64,000 nucleotides of DNA from Telopea speciosissima (Eukaryota; Streptophyta; Magnoliopsida; Proteales; Proteaceae), in the NCBI RefSeq assembly GCF_018873765.1, contig NC_057924.1, forward strand, positions 2,294,001 to 2,358,000, given 5' to 3'. A program made the translations under genes and the position numbers. The notes beneath the pieces are model-generated. The model searched no databases. It worked only from the letters and a program-made list of their open reading frames with translations, and was not told where the DNA came from. Numbering within the stretch: position 1 is the first letter of the stretch; each line of letters opens with the position of its first letter. Below, piece after piece: positions 47,824 to 58,009 of the stretch.

Positions 47824-48091
47824 TTGACCAAGAGAGAGTCAAAGTCGTTAGAGTACATTATTTAAAAAAAGAGAAGACCAAGTCTTCCTTTCACCCAGAA
47901 TGGGGAGAGAATCTCTTCACCACGGTAAGGGTATCAATTGATTTGGTTCTGGCTTATGGTTTTTTCATTTGATTTTGGTTTAGTTCAAGATACAGTATGT
48001 ACAAATCGAATTGAAATCGAATAATTTCATAACCTCAAACCGAAATCAAACCGTTATTCAATTTTATTTGGTTCATATATGATCTTGATAA
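47400..48091. other. Upstream region of the DUF761 gene
   Basis: No gene. Contains 'gcacggtcatgcacaaaacc' near 47,680-47,700, a phrase that recurs at about 49.0 kb and, more degenerately, at 24.07 kb, and an A/T homopolymer palindrome at about 47,789-47,822. Confidence 0.4.
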
Positions 48092-48100
48092 TTTGATTTA

Positions 48101-48263
48101 GGGAAAAAGAATGCCACCCGATCGCAAATTATGGTGTGCGAAATGACTAGCGCACCGCTAGTGATTTTTGTCTTTCTAAGGGGTGTGCCGGTCATTTTGC
48201 GTGCCCCTGTATTTGAGCGGAAGGGCACGCCACAATGCTCGATAAGATGACATTCTTTCTCCC
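48101..48263. mobile_element. 163-bp Mutator-type MITE
   Basis: Ends GGGAAAAAGAATGCCA and (read inward from the right) GGGAGAAAGAATGTCA. A perfect 9-bp duplication TTTGATTTA lies at 48092-48100 and 48264-48272, which fits the Mutator superfamily. The centre is 'ggggtgtgccggtcattttg', a version of the shared core. Confidence 0.8.
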
Positions 48264-48272
48264 TTTGATTTA

Positions 48273-49687
48273 AATTCGGTTTACGTTGAAATAACCTGCC
48301 AAAATAAATACAGTTGGGAAGGAAATTACAACCCATGAAGAAATAGTCCCACAATGTCAAATGGGACAACTTTCAACCCTTTTCACACAACTCAACAAAG
48401 GCACATGATTGTAGGACGTAAGTATGGTTTAGGTTCAGTTGGGGTTCAGGATCATTTTATATAGGTTATACTTTATTCAGTTCAATTCGGGTCAAACCAA
48501 CGGTTTTTAGTTTAAAATTGAAACCGATTTTAAATAGACAGTTTTGATTCCGGTTCTAGTTTCTAGATTGACGCCCTTAAGCCACGGAATCCGATATGGT
48601 TCTCTTATTCAAAAAGATATTTCAAATTTTCATCAATAGGGGTGGAAGTTAACGATGAGACTCATTGTCCATGAGTCTAAAAAAGTGTCTAGTCACCATG
48701 GATGCAGAAATTCTCTCTGCACCTGGTGGTGACAAAAAACTTTGGCCAAAAGGAAAAAACTATTTTAATTGGAACTTTTAAATATTGATAAAATGGGTAT
48801 GTACAGTGAATTATTGGAAATTCTACAACTTTTAAAACCCAATTTGGATGTTTTGGTTTTTGTTTATGTAATTTAAAATTTTGTTTGCATCAGCATCTAT
48901 TTTCATAAGACATTGTGTATACTATTTTACTTGAACAATAGAATTTTTTTTTTGTGTATATTTTACTTAACTCAACAATATATATTTACGGCAAAAGGTT
49001 TTGTGCACGGTCATCATATGTGGGAGAGAGGGAGGGTGTGTAATAATCTTTTATCCTCTATAAAATGACATAATTATCCATAAAATTATTATTCGTTTTC
49101 TCCAAAGTTCTGATTCTTTGAGAGAAAAAATATAGATAGTGTCTTTTGATATAAATTTTCTATCTTTTAATTGGATTTTAAATGTATTTTAAGTAAGAAA
49201 ATGTTAAAGGTAAGGATGTGCACGATGCACCTGCATTTTAATACACCCCATGGCAGACGCATCCATCCTCTTCAATTTTTTTTCATTTTTGTCATTTGAT
49301 AAAAGATTGATTTGAATTTTGGCATGTGAGTAGCGAATCTTGATTAAATTGTTCAACAATGCACATCCATTGTTGTTTATTAGCTTTTTATATTGGACTA
49401 ATGTAGTATTCAGTATACATGGGTAAATATTAATACTATTTCTTAGAAATATTGGTTGAATCTCTTTCCAACAAGAATAAATTTTCACACTTGAAAATAA
49501 GGGAAAATTAGTATTCCTACATAGGAGACTCTCATTGACCCCATCATATAGAGCGGAGAGAGTAGAACTGTTTATGTAATTTCGGATAAGCATATATGCC
49601 AATTTGACTGCATCTAATGTCGATCGTACATAAAACTTTTACCTTCAAATAGCAAGAGCTCTTAAGAATACAAATATTTTGTAATGG
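48273..49687. other. AT-rich intergenic stretch
   Basis: No gene seen. Two short terminal-like phrases near 49,205 ('ggatgtgcacgatgcacctg') and 49,625 could bound an old element but do not pair convincingly. Confidence 0.35.
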
Positions 49688-49729
49688 TATTATGGTTTTT
49701 TTTTTGTTCAAATAATGCTATTATGGTTT
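49688..49729 (-). mobile_element. 20-bp poly(T) micro-insertion with 11-bp target duplication
   Basis: TATTATGGTTT occurs at 49688-49698 and 49719-49729. The 20 bp between are seven T and 'gttcaaataatgc'. On the minus strand: GCATTATTTGAAC plus poly(A). Confidence 0.5.
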
Positions 49730-50951
49730 AAAACTATAAGAACCTACAAGCTACAACCCCCACCCCCAACCCCCCAAAAACACCCATAGAACTGACAACC
49801 TTTGAAGTGGTCAATAACACATGTCATTTGGTGCTACCCTTACTTTTTTTTTTTGGTGGATTGTTACCCCCACTTCCCATGCTAGCTTTTATGAGTGACC
49901 ATCTTCGTTGTTTGGGCCCTACACTACGTGATAATTAAGGAAAGTGGTAAAGATGCTCGTTATATAGATGGAGAAAAATAAGAGAAAGCTTTTCTACACC
50001 CATGGTATCGCTTGACCGAGGGGTTCGGATGATGTGCAAAAAATATCGGAGAACAATGGAAAGTATTATCAACTTTGTTCTATATAAGGGGTAGAGGATT
50101 TATGAAGATGAGTGTACTTTTCCTTCAATCCACAGTGCAGAAAGAATTTTTAAGGAAAAAAAAATTTGGTGACAATTTTTTTTCATAACAGTCAAAATAT
50201 GAAACAATATAGAAAAAAAAAAAAAAAAGGAAAAAGGTAATGTTGATAATATCTTTTTTCTCAGGATTCATAATTAATTATTGAAAAAAGGTTCGCAAAA
50301 CCCAAAGGATGCCATTACCCTTTCTCTGTCTCTCTTATCTTCACATAAAGTGACCTCAATGCCTTCCTGTGTATGAAATTATTCCATTGCATCTCATTGG
50401 TGCACTCCTCTATGTCATTTGCTTAGAGATCCATCTCCCTTAATTATTTGTACAATGGAGAGAAACTATTAGCTACTCTGTTGAGAAAAAGATCAATGAA
50501 ATTTTTTTTGGGGGAAAAAGGGCATTAGCAGATGGAGGAAGGGAATCTAACTTTTTTTTGGGTGGTGGGGGGGAAGGATGAAAGAGTAGTAGTGGTGTGC
50601 GTGGTGGTTGTATGATTGACCAAGACAACATTATGTTTTTTTTTTTTTCTCTTTCATTGTGCCACATAGAATTATAGTTTGACAATTCTGACCGTTGGAT
50701 AAGTAGTACATGGTTTGAATTGATCATGTGCCAATTTCACAGAGCATAATTCAATCAAATATCGTCTTTTTTATGTATTCCCATGTATGTTCATGTACAC
50801 ATACGGTACTCCAACCATTATATTGTATTTTTAAACCTCTATTTTGCTGTTAGGTACAAATTCTTTTTGGCTTAAAATTTTATAAGTAAACAAGAGATCG
50901 TGAAGTCTAATTGTCCACAAGATTTGAAGTTTATCCAATTTGCGAAGAGGT

Positions 50952-51756
50952 TGATTATTTTTTTTTTCTTGGATGAGAGAAAATATTATTACTAAACTTT
51001 ATGGTGTATGGTGTATAGAATACATTATGGGTAAATCTTTAGTTGGGAGGTGAATATTCATGGCGGTTACCCATCTCATCAAATCTCGGATATCTAGCAT
51101 GGGGTCCGCCTTGGCAGAGCAAAGGATAACTTTGTTTCTTACAGATTAGATGAAATTAAAAGTTAAAATAAAAATGGAAAAAAACCAGAGCAATGCGTGT
51201 TTGTCAAAGGCGTTAGAGCCTAGTAGAGAAGCACAAAGATGGGTGATTGAGAGAGCAGGTAAATGCTCGGTTTCATTCCAAGTAGGCTAGAAGCCCAGAT
51301 GCGCTTAGTCCAATCGCAAGATAGGAAAAGATGCCAAAGTGATTCGTCTTTAGAGCCACATAGAACACAAGTAGGCTCGACAGGTATCCATTTTGAAATT
51401 GTTACTTTGATTGGGAGTCCTGGGTTGGATTCAGTGTATCCAAGGTGCAAACAGCAACATCATAATTCTAGGAGAGAAAAGTGTTGTTGAAGTTAAGCCC
51501 TTCAGAAACAGTAGGAGATAGTTCAGCAAACCAATCTTTGAGGAGAGAGATTAGAGCACGAGGATCAGAGGAAGCTAGGAGAGACTGAGACAATGCATTT
51601 TTTGATACTAGTAAATTCTGTCATCAGTGAACCCCCATTCCACATAGGTGGAGACAGCTTTCTTTTCTTGGAGGCAGGGAGAGAGCTTGGGTTCCCAACA
51701 AACATACTCGAACTGATTGAATTAGAAACAAAGACCTGTGAGGTAATCCCATGGCC
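50952..51756 (-). mobile_element. LINE fragment with RT zinc-binding motif
   Basis: On the minus strand, near 51,220-51,450: ISKWIPVEPTCVLCGSKDES and LWHLFLSCDWTKRIW, the zinc-binding RT domain of plant LINEs. Poly(T) at the left end marks the 3' tail. A 7-bp direct repeat AAGAGGT flanks it at 50945-50951 and 51757-51763. The paralogous segment at 56.4 kb lacks it. Confidence 0.75.
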
Positions 51757-52619
51757 AAGAGGTAGATACTTGGGTTGCTTTGCATTGATAAACTAATAAA
51801 AGTTGATCATTTTAAAAAGTTTTAACTAAAAGGACTTTCACATGGAAAAATTAAAATTAGGACTACCAAGACTGTTTATGGACCATGATTGACTGCATAG
51901 ACATACATGTAAGGGTATGCCATTATATGGTAAAATAAATGATTGAATTAAAACCTGTAAATTTATCGTGTAGTTAATCTAGACCATTCCCTAATTACGT
52001 ATGGCCAAAAATTTTAAACCTACTTTCCACATGACCCAACTAGGTGTACCATCTTTTGCTCTGTTTTTTTTTTTTTTTTTTCATTTTAATGTAAATAGAT
52101 CTAAAACAGTTGAGGTTCATTGTATTTCTAAATGAGCTACTTCTTATCCTAGTAGCTAGGGGTGTGTGGGAAACTGGGAATCCTCCTCTCCTGAAGATCT
52201 TCTCTCCATTGTAACACAGTTTTTGCCTGGTTCAGCTTAATATATATATATATATATATGTCCCCCTTGTGGGGGTTTTGCACCAAAAGAAAAACTAGTA
52301 GGTGTATCGTCCACATAAAGAAATGTTCGCTCATCTACATATTTTTTGTTTTGTTTTATTATTACATAATTTTCTTTTGGTTTTAACATTATTTATGTGA
52401 AATATTTTCAAAGGGAAAATGATGTACATACTATGGTAGTACACGCCTTGGCATACTCTCTCTCCCTCTTCGTAACTATGTGGGCCTTATATATATAAAT
52501 TATGATGCACTCCTATCTGTGCATCCATTGGCTTGATTTGGAAGATGCCAATACATGTGGGCAGTATGTAGATCCCTCTCCCTATTTTCAATTTAAACAA
52601 ACCCAGCCTAGTGAGGGTT

Positions 52620-52787
52620 CTTTATCCCCTACAATTCTCTGTCCGTTCCATTTTCTGCAATTCCTCTCATAGGAGACAGAAATGATCATCCTACCCCCTG
52701 CCCAAATACACTTTCCAGGTGGGATCCACCCCCTATTTGAGGGACTTGTGGAAATGGACCAGGCAGAGAATTGCATGAGATAATTTT
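52620..52787. mobile_element. Hairpin MITE, TTATCCCC family (D)
   Basis: Left 'tttatcccctacaattctct' and right 'ggaccaggcagagaattgca' followed by 'tgagataatttt'. The centre has 'acagaaatgatcatcctacc' and 'aggtgggatccacccccta', matching copies B and C. Confidence 0.7.
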
Positions 52788-53128
52788 CCTCCTAATGAGT
52801 ATTTGATGAATTGTTGCGTTGGTCATTGTTGAATGGATTTCAGGATATTCTAATTTGCTCTGAATCTTGTACCCCTCCCCCCCTTCAAAAAAAGGGTTTT
52901 GAATCAGCCCAATGAAACTAAATAGACAAATACTTTTACAGTAATAAATGAAGCTTTCTTTAATTGTAATAGAGATGAATAAAATCGTAAAATTTACAAG
53001 GAGATTATAAAGTATAAACATTATAATCCATTAATTGTATAAAAGGCTTAGGCAACAACCAAAGCATGAAAGGAATTAAGGAGGAGGTTGCAGGTTATAG
53101 ACTTGTAGGCTAGGGGTGGGTTCAGTAC

Positions 53129-53428
53129 TCAAAGCTGATCAGGCCATAAGAATGCCCCAATAGCAAATTCCCTTTTCTCCTCAAGGGTACCCTTGAAACT
53201 GATGAGCCCATATTCTGTAAGAAGCAAATCAACCTTCCACTCCTCCATGTCTTGATAATCAGTTTTCTTGTATCGAGGATAATGAAGGGGCATCTTGAAC
53301 CCCGTCTGAAATTCGCCACAACTCTCTTTCTGATTCATTGTGTTGCCTTCATTTGAATCCATCAAGCTATTGCCTGTGCTGCGACTTCCATGGCTATGTC
53401 CTTCACCTGGGACCCATCCCAAAGCCAT
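53129..53428 (-). CDS. DUF7722-type small plant protein (99 aa)
   Basis: The protein MALGWVPGEGHSHGSRS... ends with a conserved block: FKMPLHYPRYKKTDYQDMEE, then WKVDLLLTEYGLI, then GTLEEKREFAIGAFLWPDQL. I recognise this as the plant-specific DUF7722 family of unknown function. An ATG at 53512 in the same frame would add a run of serines, but a TATA box only about 40 bp upstream of that ATG and the CTT/TCT-rich composition indicate that the serine run is really 5' leader. I therefore place the start at 53428, after a leader of about 95 nt. No membrane span or signal peptide is visible. It sits between the two copies of the local segmental duplication, and I see no second copy of the gene. Confidence 0.75.
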   Translation of the reverse strand: MALGWVPGEGHSHGSRSTGNSLMDSNEGNTMNQKESCGEFQTGFKMPLHYPRYKKTDYQDMEEWKVDLLLTEYGLISFKGTLEEKREFAIGAFLWPDQL

Positions 53429-53548
53429 CTCTGTCTCTCTCAATCTCTCCCCAAACAAAACCCAGTTCAAACGGCAAGAAGAAGAAGAAGAAGAAGAAGA
53501 AGAAGAGCTCAAAGTCTTAAACCAAAACTAAAAACACGAGCTGCGTCC

Positions 53549-53560
53549 ATATATATAGTT
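53549..53560 (-). promoter_or_regulatory. TATA box of the DUF7722 gene
   Basis: CTATATATATGG on the minus strand, about 125 bp upstream of the start codon at 53428. Confidence 0.55.
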
Positions 53561-54099
53561 ACAGGTATGCGTAGGAGGATGAGAAAGAAAGAAAGGTATG
53601 ACTTAGACGTATCAAGCAAATTTAGGGAAGCAAGAGGAGGATTAATTTATTGATTGTAAGAAACCTTAAGATTGGTTGGGTGGTTTAACCTGTTTGATTG
53701 GTGAGAAATTCTTATTATTTTCGGTTAATATGTTCAGATGAGCTATTGTTAGATTTTTTTGGTAGTTAAATGTTGCTTTCACTAATTAATGAATCATCTA
53801 ATTTTTGGGTTTTTTTTTATTGAATTGAAGTTGCGTATGAGACATTTTAACACCTGGCTTTTTTCTATGTTCTTATTTACTTAAGCAATGTGTGCATGAG
53901 TGCATCAAAATTAATTGTTGCAAATTTAGAAGTGACTCCCAAATTAAGATTTGCGTCCGTGGCTTAAGAAGGTTCAAATTAAGGCCTTTTGGGGGAAGAT
54001 ATTGGGAGCATAAATGCTTGCTTTGTAAGTAGGAAAAGGGCAAGAGTTCTCTTGAGGGTTTTTTTTTTTTTTTTTTTTTTGTCCCTTCACTTGAAATAT
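53561..54099. other. Upstream region of the DUF7722 gene
   Basis: No gene. A poly(T) run of about 23 at 54,059-54,080. Confidence 0.4.
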
Positions 54100-54108
54100 T
54101 TTATTTAT

Positions 54109-55694
54109 GAAAAAATTATGCATACATTCCCTACACTGTGCCTTAAGTGCAAATTGATCCTGTACTATCGAAACATGCTCAACTAATAGTCCATTAGCAA
54201 GTTAAAAAAAAAGTAATGTAACCCCAAGGGGTCAGCTCAGTTGGCAAAAACACCAACTCTTCAAATAAGCGATCATGAGTTCAAACCACTTGGGGCCTAT
54301 CTCTATCCCCTAACCCCCCCCCCCCCCCAAGCTCTCCAATTCCCAAAAACGAAAAAAAAGGTGGTGACGTGGCTTTAAAGTGGACATAGAATGACTATTT
54401 TACATTTAGATATCCATTAATCTAAGAAGTGGGTGAAGAGATTATCCTTTCTTTCATCTTCCTCCCCAATTCTCTTCAAACAGATCCACAAGATAAGCCT
54501 CCACAGCTTCCTGAAGCGCAAGCACTCCGCTTCGCTGTAAAAAGTGAAAAAAAAAAAAAAGACTGAGATAGTGAAACTGGGTCTCCCTGAGCCGGAGAAG
54601 AATACCTGCTGCACCCATTTCATTCTTTTCTTCTTCTTCTTCACGGATCGAAACCGCCATCACCAACTCCACCTTCCTTCCACTGTAGCCCTAACCACTA
54701 CCCAAACCAAGGAAATAGCTTAAATTCCCCAACATCCATTTGCAATCTGACCAAAACCCGTTTTCCCCATTTCTGATCACCATCGCCCAGATTCCATACC
54801 TCTTCCTCTCATCTTCTCCATTTCTTTTAATACTCCAAACCTTGTAGCCGCAACCTCTCATTTCCATTTCCCTTTTTTATTCTCCACTTTCTAATCCACT
54901 GACGGAATACTATCTTTCCCACTTTCTGCCCAAAATCAAACTCATCTGTTACACAAAACCCATTTCTCTTTCTGATTTTTAAATCCCTTCCTGCAAGACC
55001 GAACCCCATTGACTGAAATCTTTTCTATTTTCTCATTTCCATGCATTATTGAATCATTTATCAGTGTTGGAGACTCCTGCAATTTGAATTTGAATTAGGA
55101 TTTCCGTATTTATTTTTCTTTTCCTCTCGTGGATACTCTACAAATGCAATTCTACGTCAGGTGAGACCCAATTCATTGGCTACACAACAAGACCTGAGAA
55201 GAAAACGGAAAAGTATCGAGTGATTTGAAATTTTTTATGAAGTTGTAGCGTTAGCAAATGCAATTTACTCTAAAAGTGACCCTAATTCGATGACCCTGCA
55301 ACAAATTGGACTACCATAGCAGTGGAGACGAAATGGCTCTTCACCCCCTTCTCTGCCGCCTTTGTTTCCTTGCTTATTTTACTCTCTCTGCAATGTCCAG
55401 TTTCCGGAGGTTGCGTTGGCTTATCTTGTGGGTCAGTTTGAAGAGACTAAGGAAAGAAGATGGAAGAAGGGGGAATTTCTTCACCCACTCCCTAGGTTAA
55501 TGGATATCTATGAGTAAAATAGCTATTTCATGTCCAGTTTAAAGCCACATCATCCATCATTTAACGTTTATTTACTACCAGACTGTTTGTTTAGCATGGT
55601 TTTGAAAGTATAGGGGGTGTAATTCTTCATTTTTTGAAACCTTTGGTCGATTTGTACTCAAGGCAAAGTACATGGGGTGTAAGCGTAATTTCCC
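54109..55694. mobile_element. Second Mutator-like element with long TIRs
   Basis: Ends GAAAAAATTATGCATAC and (read inward from the right) GGGAAATTACGCTTAC. The inverted arms continue for about 400 bp: 'tgccttaagtgcaaattgat' on the left matches 'tgccttgagtacaaatcgac' read from the right; 'acgtggctttaaagtggac' and the block coding for similar peptides (LWRLILWICLKRIGEEDERK and LRWLILWVSLKRLRKEDGRR) also pair. A 9-bp TTTATTTAT flanks it (54100-54108, 55695-55703), but this is low-complexity. A SINE is inserted in the left arm. No transposase found. The interior is unrecognised. Confidence 0.7.
54222..54358 (+). mobile_element. tRNA-derived SINE, copy 2 (inside the Mutator-like TIR)
   Basis: 'gggtcagctcagttggcaaa' (box A) and 'gatcatgagttcaaacca' (box B), then 'cttggggcctatctctatcc', a C-run of about 16, 'agctctccaattccc' and a short A-rich end. 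It is the sister of the copy at 35.64 kb. The 5' boundary is uncertain by about 15 bp. Confidence 0.75.
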
Positions 55695-55744
55695 TTTATT
55701 TATTTATTTATTTTAATTGTTAAATTACTATAGGTGTATTTGGA

Positions 55745-57005
55745 ACATGTGACTTTCTATTATGTCATTTATAATATCTTCTCTTTCATAATTCATAATT
55801 AATTATTGAAAAAAGGTTATTTGAGCCAAGGGCATGCTAGTATCCTCTCTATCTCTCTCATCTTGACATAAAATGACTTTGATATATGCCTTCCTGTGTA
55901 CAAAATCATCCCATCGCATCTCATTTGTGTATTTCTCTATGCCGCTTGCACAGAGATCCCTCTCCCTACTTATTTGTAGAATGGCTGGAACAAACTAATA
56001 GCTACTCGGTTGAGAAAAAGACATATTAAAGTAATATTTATTTTTTTGGAAAGGCATAGTAGATTGAGGAAGAGAATCTAACCTTTGTTTTTTTTTGGAG
56101 AGGGGAGGGGGTGGGGAGAAGGATGAAAGAGTGGTAGTGGTGACCAAGACAGCAATATGTTTTTCCCCCTTTCATTGTGCCACATAGAATGATAGTTTGT
56201 CAATTCTGACCGTTGGATAAATAGTATATGGTCTGAATTAGCCATGTATCAATTTCAGATTTTAGAGCCTAATTCAATCAAATACCGTCTTGTTTATGTA
56301 TCCCCATATATGTTCATGCACACATAAGGTACTCCAACCACTATATTATATTTTTAAACCTCTATTTTGCTACTTGACAAATTCTCTTTGGACTAAAATT
56401 TACATGTAATCAAGAGACTGTGAAATCTAATTGTCCACAAGAGTTGGACTTCATCCAATCTGCAACGAGGTATATACTTGGTTTGCATTGATAAATTTAT
56501 AATAGTTGATTATTTTAAAAAGTTTTACCTAAAAGGACTTTCACATGGCAAAATAAAACATTGAATTTTTTTTTTTTTGATAAGAACATTGAAAAAAATT
56601 AAGACTAACAAGACTGTTCATGGACCATGAGTGGAAGCATAGACACATGCAAGGGCATGCCTTTACATAGGAAAGTAATAAATGATTTAATTAGAAATCT
56701 TAAATTTGTCATGTAGTTAATTTAGACCATTCCCTAATTATTTATGGCCAAAAGTTTCATACCTACTTTCCACATGACCCAAAAAGGTGTACCATGTAAG
56801 AAAAATAATTACAAAACAAGTAAATTTACAAGAAAAATAAGTGTAAAATAAAGTCAAATCTATTTTTTTTTTTTTAATTTATTTTCTTATCTTGTAGATC
56901 TAGGCAATTTTTCCCTTTGATGAATTGCTGTGTTGGTCACTCTTGAAATAAACTTACATGGGTTTCAGGATATTCTAATTGGTTCTGAATCTTGTTTTGT
57001 ACAAG
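55745..57005. repeat. Local segmental duplication, copy 2
   Basis: Matches copy 1 at 50.24-52.86 kb in the same order: 'cataattaattattgaaaaa', 'gccttcctgtgta', 'accgttggataa', 'catgacccaa' and 'ttcaggatattctaatt' are examples of shared phrases. This copy lacks the LINE and the MITE. Confidence 0.85.
56557..56593 (-). mobile_element. 19-bp poly(T) micro-insertion with 9-bp target duplication
   Basis: AACATTGAA at 56557-56565 and 56585-56593 encloses 13 T plus 'gataag'. The paralogous position in copy 1 (about 51,845) has no such run. Confidence 0.55.
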
Positions 57006-57595
57006 ATTCAATTTATAAGTGAGAACACATTGAGTAGCAAGTTTGCATCTTGCAGCTCAATGAAACAGAAAAAAATTTGGTTGCAACCCATGTTCCCGCT
57101 GACCAAGAGTTGCGTGAGCTCTATCGTTGACTGTAATTTCCACTAATCACGGACATCCAATTAAGAAGATTAAAGAAAGAGAAAAGGAACTAGTTCTCTC
57201 TTTTCTCTTGTAACTTTAATTAATCAGTTTGTTTTCCCTATTTATTTATGGAGAAGAGAATGATTGGGTGAGAAGAAGAGTTTTGGAATGTAAGAGTATT
57301 ATGGGGAGCTCACTCTATGGTAAGGGTAATTTTATCATTTAGAAAGAGTTAACAGTGATTTAACTGCACAGACGCAATGGAGTGGACTAAGTTGAAATAA
57401 AATCATAAAATAAAGAGTATTTGTGATATTTTTTCAAAGTTTGATATATCCATGATATTTCATATATTTACAGGGGGTGTCCGAAAAATTTACCCTTTAA
57501 AAATTTATATCTATCAAAATAAAATTTACATTGAAACAATCGGAACTAAAGAGAAAATAAATTATTCCATTTGTTGGTTATAAGCCAAGGTAGCA
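57006..57595. other. Region upstream of G6PDH
   Basis: No gene. Ends a possible Mutator-like piece with 'cagggggtgtccgaaaaatt' at about 57,472-57,491, the same terminal phrase as near position 478. Confidence 0.35.
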
Positions 57596-57611
57596 GCAGG
57601 AACGTTCCTGC
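57596..57611. promoter_or_regulatory. Perfect 16-bp palindrome in the G6PDH upstream region
   Basis: GCAGGAACGTTCCTGC is its own reverse complement and has an ACGT core of the type bound by bZIP factors. It lies about 400 bp upstream of the G6PDH start codon. Regulatory function is inferred only from position and symmetry. Confidence 0.35.
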
Positions 57612-58009
57612 AACCGGGTAGGAGGACAAAAGCGTAGCCCCAGAGGCCGGAGCAGCCAATTCAGCTGTCATTTCTTAGTTCTTATACGGCAATCACTTTC
57701 CGATTTCTTCTGGTTTGCCAGAAAAAATCGAGACACCCAATTACCCAAAAAGAAAAACCAGTTTTGTGCTGCAATTACCAATTTAACATTTCAAACATTG
57801 TTGTTGTGGCTGGTAGGCTGAAAGGCCAATTTTTTGTTTCTGATGAAAGAAAGAAAACATTAAAGAAGTTAAAGGGCCATTTGGGCTGTATCTGTTGCGC
57901 AAATATCTTCAAATCTGAGCTTCGATCGTTTCAGCTTTCAGAGTTCTGAACTGCTTTCGATATCCTTCAAGCCAACTCTTGAAGTATCTCTGCCTTGATA
58001 TCCAATTGC

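Larger units (their letters stand above)
50240..52860. repeat. Local segmental duplication, copy 1
   Basis: Blocks at 50,262-50,950, 51,758-52,052 and 52,795-52,858 match 55,795-56,470, 56,470-56,793 and 56,918-57,000 in order and in the same orientation. Copy 1 is longer because a LINE (50,952-51,756) and a MITE (52.62 kb) interrupt it. Confidence 0.85.

Noticed and set aside
49840-49880. Possible sixth poly(T) micro-insertion ('taccctta' and 'tacccccac' flanks)
   Set aside because: The flanking repeats match imperfectly (about 8 of 11), so it was not counted.
26886-54358. tRNA genes at 26.9, 35.7 and 54.2 kb
   Set aside because: Box A and B motifs are present but no cloverleaf is complete, and each is followed by a SINE body and A-rich tail.
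54417-54672. Frames of 72-75 codons near 54.5 kb
   Set aside because: They lie in the inverted arm of a Mutator-like element and have a counterpart in the other arm; not a gene.
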